From contig JABMNK010000045.1 in the NCBI GenBank assembly GCA_013204595.1, positions 1 to 38,935 on the forward strand: 38,935 nt of DNA, read 5' to 3'. Under the pieces are notes generated by a model. That model had not been told where the DNA came from and did not search any database. It saw nothing but the letters and a program-made list of their open reading frames with translations. This document shows positions 33,692 to 38,935 of this stretch, piece by piece. The stretch comes from Flammeovirgaceae bacterium (lineage in GTDB: Bacteria; Bacteroidota; Bacteroidia; Cytophagales; Cyclobacteriaceae). Made by a program: the position numbers and the translations under genes. How positions within the stretch are numbered: position 1 is the stretch's first letter; every line of letters begins with the position of its first letter.

Positions 33692-35488
33692 CTACCTGGG
33701 TATTATTGGAAGAATTATCTTAGACGGGTGTTCTTTATCATGAAAGACTGTATTTATTGCTTTATTAAGTTTCACGTCTGTAGCAATTTCATTCCCTGTA
33801 TTTGGATTTGCATCGTAATGTGGTGTCATACTACTTGTAATGTCTAGTCTGATTTTATGCCCTTTAGCGAAAAGATTTGAAGTATAGACCTGCCGAATCG
33901 AGATTTTATAAACCTCATCAGGTATCATTAATTCCTGTTTATCTAATCCATTTCGGTACCTCATTCGCAAAAATCCGGCATCCATCCCATGCACATTTAT
34001 AGACGTTCCATCGGGAGAAACGTCGCATAACGTAAATGAAAAATCCGTATCCCTGGCGGAAGAACTCACATATAATTCGACAATAAGTTCTCCGCTTACT
34101 TCGACCGGTTGTGCTAATGACTCAGATGTGTAAACCAGTACATCTTTCCTTGATTCAATATCATGTTGGTTGTATGGGTATGATTTAAGATACGATTTAT
34201 CCCAAACTGGATTTTCTGGGTCAAACGTGTAAAAGTCTGGCCTCTCTTTGCTAGGTGTTATAAGGGACAGTAAGCCCTCATTCATGTTGAATGCTGATTG
34301 TCCTGCACCGTGTATATAATATGAAGTTGCGATTGCCCTTTTGAGTGGCCATTCATTTTCTGAACGCCACTTATTTTCACCCATTATAAAAATACTCACA
34401 GGGGGGAGTGACCGCTTATCCTTATCCTCTTTTAACACTTCATCAAACCAACCCAATAATTTCGCATCGTAATCAAATCCCGCATTTGTTCCAAAATCTA
34501 TTTCACCAAATTGCGTTTTACGGCTATTCAAAGAGGTATGATTCCAAGGGCCAAGTATTAAATGGGTCATCTCTTTGGCTTTTTCGGTAGCTGCTTGCGC
34601 TTTCATTTTTTTGAATCCTCTAGTAGCGCCCTCCGGGCCATAAGTGGCATCATACCAGCCACTTAATAGAAAGGTTGGATTTTTAAACTTTTTAAAATCT
34701 TGTTCTACATTAAGGAAATCCCACCATGAACTCGAATCGGGATGGGTAAGCCATTGATAGTACTCTGGAGCATAGGCCTTAAGCAAAGGCATGTCCACCA
34801 TCGGTCTGTAATCGTACCATGATTTTCGGTCAGAGCCTTCCCACTGGCTTTCAGCTAGTTGATCATTCCAAGGCCCTGAAGGATCATTGGCTCGTTTCAT
34901 TTTGTCTGGCAGAATATAAGGCATGAACCAATCTATCCAGAGATGAGAAAATGCACCTCCGTAATACATAAAATGATGACTTCCTATAGGTGTCATTTCG
35001 GGCGCGGCTGCAAAGAGATGTGGTGGTGATTCAGCCATGGCTTGCCACTGGACTATTCCTGGATACGACCCTCCATAAGTACCCACTTTGCCATTTGAAA
35101 GTGGATGTGCCGCAACCCATTCTATCAGATCATAACCATCCTCTTTTTCGTTTCTATAAGCTTCAAACTCCCCTTCACTACGAAATCGTCCACGCACATC
35201 AACTAAAAAGACAAGATAACCTTGCCGAGCTGCTTTAATGGGAAATTCGGCCGAAGAATCATAATCATCTACACCATAAGGCGTTCGGTAAACCAACGTC
35301 GGGTATGAACCAGCTTCCTCTGGATGATATAAAATTGCTCCTAATTTGACACCGTCACGCATTGGAATCATTACATCCTCCCTTGTAATATTCAGCATAT
35401 GCTGCCCACTTATGGGAATAGATATGCTAAAGAGCAATAGCCATAAAAGTATTTTATAGTCTAATTTCTTCCTACTAATTTTTTTCAT
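33692..35488 (-). CDS. CocE/NonD family alpha/beta hydrolase (X-Pro dipeptidyl-peptidase S15-like)
   Basis: A 598-residue secreted hydrolase with a signal peptide (residues 1-29, ending PISGQ). The alpha/beta-hydrolase domain holds the triad Ser141 in GTYGGSYPG, Asp280 in SGWYDATYG and His317 in LGPWNHTS. The C-terminal jelly-roll (about 400-598) matches the X-Pro dipeptidyl-peptidase C-terminal domain (VSGELIVELYVSSSARDTDF, HKIRLDITSS). The family includes cocaine esterase, alpha-amino acid ester hydrolases and glutaryl-7-ACA acylases, so an ester or amide with a small acyl group is the expected substrate. It starts 24 nt after the PHP-domain hydrolase gene and probably shares its transcript. 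No sign of a SusCD partner on this side. Confidence 0.92.
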   Translation of the reverse strand: MKKISRKKLDYKILLWLLLFSISIPISGQHMLNITREDVMIPMRDGVKLGAILYHPEEAGSYPTLVYRTPYGVDDYDSSAEFPIKAARQGYLVFLVDVRGRFRSEGEFEAYRNEKEDGYDLIEWVAAHPLSNGKVGTYGGSYPGIVQWQAMAESPPHLFAAAPEMTPIGSHHFMYYGGAFSHLWIDWFMPYILPDKMKRANDPSGPWNDQLAESQWEGSDRKSWYDYRPMVDMPLLKAYAPEYYQWLTHPDSSSWWDFLNVEQDFKKFKNPTFLLSGWYDATYGPEGATRGFKKMKAQAATEKAKEMTHLILGPWNHTSLNSRKTQFGEIDFGTNAGFDYDAKLLGWFDEVLKEDKDKRSLPPVSIFIMGENKWRSENEWPLKRAIATSYYIHGAGQSAFNMNEGLLSLITPSKERPDFYTFDPENPVWDKSYLKSYPYNQHDIESRKDVLVYTSESLAQPVEVSGELIVELYVSSSARDTDFSFTLCDVSPDGTSINVHGMDAGFLRMRYRNGLDKQELMIPDEVYKISIRQVYTSNLFAKGHKIRLDITSSMTPHYDANPNTGNEIATDVKLNKAINTVFHDKEHPSKIILPIIPR

Positions 35489-35512
35489 CCAGCTATTATT
35501 TTTAATACTGCG

Positions 35513-38074
35513 TCAATCAATTGTTGCACTTAAAAGACAACTCTCATAATACTGAAGAGCTTTGGAGAGATCTTTTAATATCGCAGTTCTTTCTTCCTCA
35601 CTTCGGTAAGCATCACTTGTTGTTGCTGCCTTTTCAAGACGGTTAATCCATGCTATAAAATAGTTGGCTGAAGATTTTGAACTAATTTTTTTGCCCTTGG
35701 ATCTCACATAAATGGGACTTGTACTTGCATAAGGATAGCAATCAGGTATGTCTGGATGAGCCTCTGAATTCCACGCACGCAAAAGCAACCAACCTGATCC
35801 TTCTACTTGAATGGTGCCTTTAAAATCTACATTCCTTCTTCCCTCTTTCCATTTGTATTTCTTAATTACTTCACCATTCCAAATTAATTCCAGATGTTCA
35901 ATTGAAATCGCGCTTCTCAAAAACGATTCGAAATTAAATGTCATTTTATTTTCAGTAGTTTCAATGATATCTCCAGGTGCTGCTTGATCAACTTTAAGCC
36001 CAATTAATGGACCATTGGTTACAAAACTTCTGCCACTTTTAATTCCTTCAACCACTGAATTACTATTAAAATCATTCATTTTTTTAATATAAACCCTGTT
36101 CAATCCTATAGGTCCTCTTAGGCTGGAGTAATTGGCCATAGCATCGGTGCCTGCTCCAGCAGGAATTCGCAAACCGCAGTTCAAAAGCTTATACCATACG
36201 GCTTCAGACGCTTTGTGGTGGGCAAAGCCGATCAATTCATAATAATCAATATTTCCCAATGCTGCATCAACCGGCAATGCGTTATTAAGTGTTTCGGATT
36301 GCCTCGGAAATATGTCAGAATCTAAAAACGGATGAACATAGCCCACTATCCCATTTTGCTTATGTGCTGCATCCGCGATAAAACTATTATGGGGAAAAAG
36401 GCTTGCCACCGCGGTATAGGGATAGCCAACATAATCTGGAAGAATATAATGCTCTGTGAGGTTAAGAAGTCCCAAATGCCCCCAAAAACTAGTATGGTAT
36501 TCTTGCCCCTGAAGAATCATTACCTCATTTTTAGATTCATGCGCTTTTGGTGGTACGAAATAAGAAATATCGGGGATGCGCTGTTCCTTATTGACAATCA
36601 AATTATAAATGAAATTTAGATTCTCAGCATTGGCTTGTTTGCGTAGGTTCTCTGGCTTGTTGCGGTAATTTCCTCCATAATTCATATGAACATGTAAATC
36701 ACCACTCCAATATTCGCCATATTGTTGTGGGATTTGTAATTGCTCCATAGTAAGTCTTATGGTATCTTTTGATCCCTCATCAAGATTTAATTCAATTAAT
36801 GATTTATTATAATCTGGACCTTTTTGTGCTTGAATGATCATTGCATCTAATGGACAGGAGACTACCGTAATACCCGAAGAGTGAAAGTAATGCGATTCAA
36901 ATTTTTGTCTCTTTGGATAAATCGCGTCATCACCATGAATCCAAGCAGTTTTAGAGGCATAAAATTTACCTTGAGAATCTATTACACTCACTCGGGCAGG
37001 AATAGGATTGCCATTTGTATCTTGGGTTTTAATAATAATATTTTTACGAGGCTTTATGAATTTTCGGTGTCTAGTTATTATTTGTTGTTGTTCGCCTGTA
37101 TAGGCATCAACAATCCAAAGAGAGGTATTGCCTTCTCTATTAGATATAAAGGCAATATTTTTACCGTCAGGTGACCAACTAGGATTTATGTTATCATAAT
37201 CACCGTAGGTAATCTGAATAGGATATCCACCTTTTGTGGGTAAGAGCCACAGTTGATTCCAACTTCGTCCTAAATAGCTACTATATACCATTCGAGAACC
37301 ATCAGGAGAAATCGCTGGCTTTGTCCTCCATGCCGTTTCCTCATTGTGGATTTTAGATTGTACGCCTAGATTATCTAACGACATTGAAACAATATTTCCA
37401 GTTCCATGAGCTATCTCCTTGTTCGAAACAAAATATATTTTTTTTCCATCCGGTGCCCAGGTCGGATTGATGGCATGGTCGTAAGCGCTGTAGTAATAGC
37501 GCTTTACGGCACTTTTCCTGTCTGGTGTGAGAGTAATTAATGCGTCAAGTTTATTCTGCACTAATTTGGCTTTTTGCAATAAGAAATGTCCTGAGTTTAC
37601 AGTGGACACAAATGCGATTGATTGACCGTCAGGTGACCACGTGGGTTCTAAATTCACTGCATTATTGGTTGTCAATGCTGTGGTTTTTCCCGATGATAGT
37701 TCAAGTAGCATTAGCTCAATCGATTGACCATTGTTTCGTACAAAAATTATTTTATTGCCCTCTGGGGACCAATCCGGTTGGTAATCGTAGCCAGAATCAT
37801 CGGTAAGTTGAATAGCCGTTTGGCTAGTTATCTCTTGAATCCAAAGGCTCCCTCCCATAGAAAACACAAGTTTTTTGCTATCGGGTGACCAAGTTGCAGA
37901 CAGTGGACCACTTGTAAGTTGCGGGATATATAATTCTCGAAAATAGTAGCTATGCGGTAGATCAATTTGTGATAAAACCGGAATACGTTGACTATATAAA
38001 TTATTGCTAAATGCAACAAGCAACGCAATTAAGCATATTGAGTGTATTTTAAAAATGAGTGTTGGGGATTTCAT
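35513..38074 (-). CDS. TolB-like beta-propeller fused to a PHP-type (CehA/McbA-like) metallohydrolase
   Basis: An 853-residue exported protein. A signal peptide (1-29, ending LYSQ) precedes a six-repeat PD40/TolB propeller (about 45-330) with blades such as ATWSPDSKKLVFS, PDWSPEGNKIIF, PTWSPDGQSIAF, PTWAPDGKKIYF and PSWSPDGKNIAF. A short beta-sandwich linker (about 345-445) leads to the PHP domain (about 455-690). Metal ligand motifs are GDLHVH (Asp459, His461, His463), GQEYHTSFWGH (Glu525, His527, His533), VHPF (His581) and AGTDA (Asp644). CehA and McbA, which hydrolyse carbaryl, share this metallohydrolase type; amide or ester cleavage is inferred. It is first in a two-gene unit with the CocE-type enzyme. 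Confidence 0.88.
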   Translation of the reverse strand: MKSPTLIFKIHSICLIALLVAFSNNLYSQRIPVLSQIDLPHSYYFRELYIPQLTSGPLSATWSPDSKKLVFSMGGSLWIQEITSQTAIQLTDDSGYDYQPDWSPEGNKIIFVRNNGQSIELMLLELSSGKTTALTTNNAVNLEPTWSPDGQSIAFVSTVNSGHFLLQKAKLVQNKLDALITLTPDRKSAVKRYYYSAYDHAINPTWAPDGKKIYFVSNKEIAHGTGNIVSMSLDNLGVQSKIHNEETAWRTKPAISPDGSRMVYSSYLGRSWNQLWLLPTKGGYPIQITYGDYDNINPSWSPDGKNIAFISNREGNTSLWIVDAYTGEQQQIITRHRKFIKPRKNIIIKTQDTNGNPIPARVSVIDSQGKFYASKTAWIHGDDAIYPKRQKFESHYFHSSGITVVSCPLDAMIIQAQKGPDYNKSLIELNLDEGSKDTIRLTMEQLQIPQQYGEYWSGDLHVHMNYGGNYRNKPENLRKQANAENLNFIYNLIVNKEQRIPDISYFVPPKAHESKNEVMILQGQEYHTSFWGHLGLLNLTEHYILPDYVGYPYTAVASLFPHNSFIADAAHKQNGIVGYVHPFLDSDIFPRQSETLNNALPVDAALGNIDYYELIGFAHHKASEAVWYKLLNCGLRIPAGAGTDAMANYSSLRGPIGLNRVYIKKMNDFNSNSVVEGIKSGRSFVTNGPLIGLKVDQAAPGDIIETTENKMTFNFESFLRSAISIEHLELIWNGEVIKKYKWKEGRRNVDFKGTIQVEGSGWLLLRAWNSEAHPDIPDCYPYASTSPIYVRSKGKKISSKSSANYFIAWINRLEKAATTSDAYRSEEERTAILKDLSKALQYYESCLLSATID

Positions 38075-38830
38075 TTACTCTTGGGATGTATGTTTAAGCC
38101 AATTGGTTACTGCTTATTTTATGCCAGACATTAGTGTTTTCTAATTCTGAAGAAATATTACCCTTATTAATGAGTTGGCCTACACGAGTGACGTTCAGAT
38201 TGTACGACAACTTTTTCATAACAACTGATTCCATACGCGCAATGCTATTCATGCCTCCGGATTTTTTTCTAAAAGAATATTCTCAAGGATTACTGATAAT
38301 TTAATCATAGATCTTTTCGCTTGTTCTTCTAGAAGTAACGCATCAACGCTTAGGTCAACCTCATTAAACTTTTCATTTGTGTCTGTCTAATCAGCGTTCC
38401 CCAGTAGGATAGTATAAATGGTAATAATTTTTCTAGGTATTTCTGCTCGCCTTTCAGTATGCACTTTTTTTTGTAATACTACTTTCCAGAGGGGATACGT
38501 TTTCTTACACTTTGAGCTGTTAACATCTTATCTAGAATTAGCTGTTCTTCTGTTTCTTCCAGAGTATTTTCTCTTGATGAAGAATGGTACTTCCCTGTTA
38601 AAAAAAAAGAGAATTACTACCTTCCATTGTGATTCCTTTATTGTAAGGAAAAAATCAATATTTTATTTTTTGAGATACCCCCTCAAATATTCTATATTAA
38701 TCTTAATCTTGGAAGATATTAAATTATCTCCTCAATGTCACTGATTAGATTGAAATATAAAACTAAGAGATCATAATTCCTTGCCTCCTCTTGATTATTG
38801 TAATTTCAAGGGCATTTAAGCCAAAGGGCA
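38075..38830. other. Gene-poor gap upstream of the PHP-hydrolase operon
   Basis: About 750 nt with no intact gene. The PHP-hydrolase promoter must lie near its left end, but no TAnnTTTG box was found within 100 nt of the ATG. A minus-strand series of short open frames at 38094-38627 looks like a decayed gene (listed separately). The 108-codon plus-strand frame at 38418-38744 lies over it and appears to be an artefact. Confidence 0.5.
38094..38627 (-). pseudogene. Possible decayed gene or pair of small genes
   Basis: Three minus-strand segments look coding but are broken. From ATG 38627, preceded by AAAGGA, a frame opens as MEGSNSLF and stops at a nine-T tract (38600-38608). One extra T would continue it into TGKYHSSSRENTLEE and on to QSVRKRIPSGK. 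A second open stretch (38249-38386, ending ILLEKNPEA) has no start. It overlaps by ATGA a 52-codon frame at 38252-38094 starting MNSIARMESVVMKKLSYN, with GGAGG just before its ATG. The ATGA joint and the ribosome-binding-like sites suggest former genes. The family is unknown and the call is tentative. Confidence 0.3.
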
Positions 38831-38834
38831 TAAA

Positions 38835-38858
38835 AAAAGCCCTGTTTTAAGGGCTTTT
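38835..38858 (-). terminator. Rho-independent terminator after tRNA-Val
   Basis: A 9-bp stem (38835-38843 with 38850-38858, AAAAGCCCT/AGGGCTTTT) has a 6-nt loop and, on the minus strand, runs into a seven-T tract. It lies about 20 nt past the tRNA 3' end, so it should terminate the tRNA transcript. Confidence 0.85.
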
Positions 38859-38876
38859 AGAAATTAATTGTAGAAG

Positions 38877-38935
38877 TGGGCGCTGAGGGATTCGAACCCC
38901 CGACCCCCTCGGTGTAAACGAGGTGCTCTGAACCA
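38877..38935 (-). tRNA. tRNA-Val(TAC), 3' part; 5' end beyond the window
   Basis: Read on the minus strand, the sequence has the 3' part of a D-arm (TGGTTCAGAGC), an anticodon stem CCTCG/CGAGG with loop TTTACAC (anticodon TAC, valine), a T-arm GGGGG-TTCGAAT-CCCTC and the acceptor strand AGCGCCC with discriminator A. CCA is not encoded, as is frequent in this phylum. About 16 nt of the 5' end (acceptor and start of D-arm) lie beyond the right edge. Confidence 0.93.

Noticed and set aside
38418-38744. A 108-codon plus-strand open frame
   Set aside because: Composition is dominated by Phe, Leu and Lys from AT-rich DNA, no family pattern is visible, and the opposite strand shows more protein-like segments over the same bases.

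Overview
The window comes from a Bacteroidota chromosome, most likely a marine-type member of the Cytophagales. The evidence is the SusC/SusD pair, a type IX secretion (T9SS) C-terminal tail, Bacteroidota-style promoters (TTTG, about 20 nt, TAnnTTTG), a DUF2480 protein, and moderately AT-rich DNA with long AT-rich gaps. All assignments come from reading the sequence and its translations; no database search was run.

Left third (1-7565, minus strand): housekeeping genes in two compact operons. One runs rpmH, rnpA, an S41 carboxy-terminal protease, tsaB, a DUF2480 protein. A well-formed promoter lies just before rpmH. The other runs ROK sugar kinase, metallophosphoesterase, glycerophosphodiester phosphodiesterase lipoprotein, PfkB/adenosine-type kinase, with joints of 4 to 8 nt. 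A 16-codon fragment of another gene sits at the left edge.

Xylose block (7783-12247, plus strand): a sodium/solute symporter, xylulokinase (xylB) and class II xylose isomerase (xylA). Together they import xylose and convert it to xylulose-5-phosphate. The block ends in two interlocked perfect inverted repeats, shared with the 3' end of a convergent vanadium-haloperoxidase-like lipoprotein gene (12279-13604).

Glycan block (13822-33160): a LacI-family regulator diverges from a minus-strand series of susC, susD, three tandem CRTAC1-type FG-GAP/ASPIC-UnbV lipoproteins of about 1,100 aa (a small unknown lipoprotein sits between the first and second), and a secreted GH13 alpha-amylase with a T9SS sorting tail. 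The susC-lacI gap has a promoter-like element and three AACGTT-centred palindromes. A strong hairpin separates susD from the FG-GAP genes. I infer an alpha-glucan-type uptake locus in which the giant lipoproteins occupy the place usually held by SusE/SusF-type surface binding proteins. This is the most interesting system in the window.

Right part (33161-38935, minus strand): a beta-propeller plus PHP (CehA/McbA-like) metallohydrolase followed by a CocE-type alpha/beta hydrolase, probably one operon acting outside the cytoplasm. Two gene-poor gaps (33161-33691 and 38075-38830) hold open-frame fragments on the minus strand that look like decayed genes. The window ends inside a tRNA-Val(TAC) gene, which has its own terminator.
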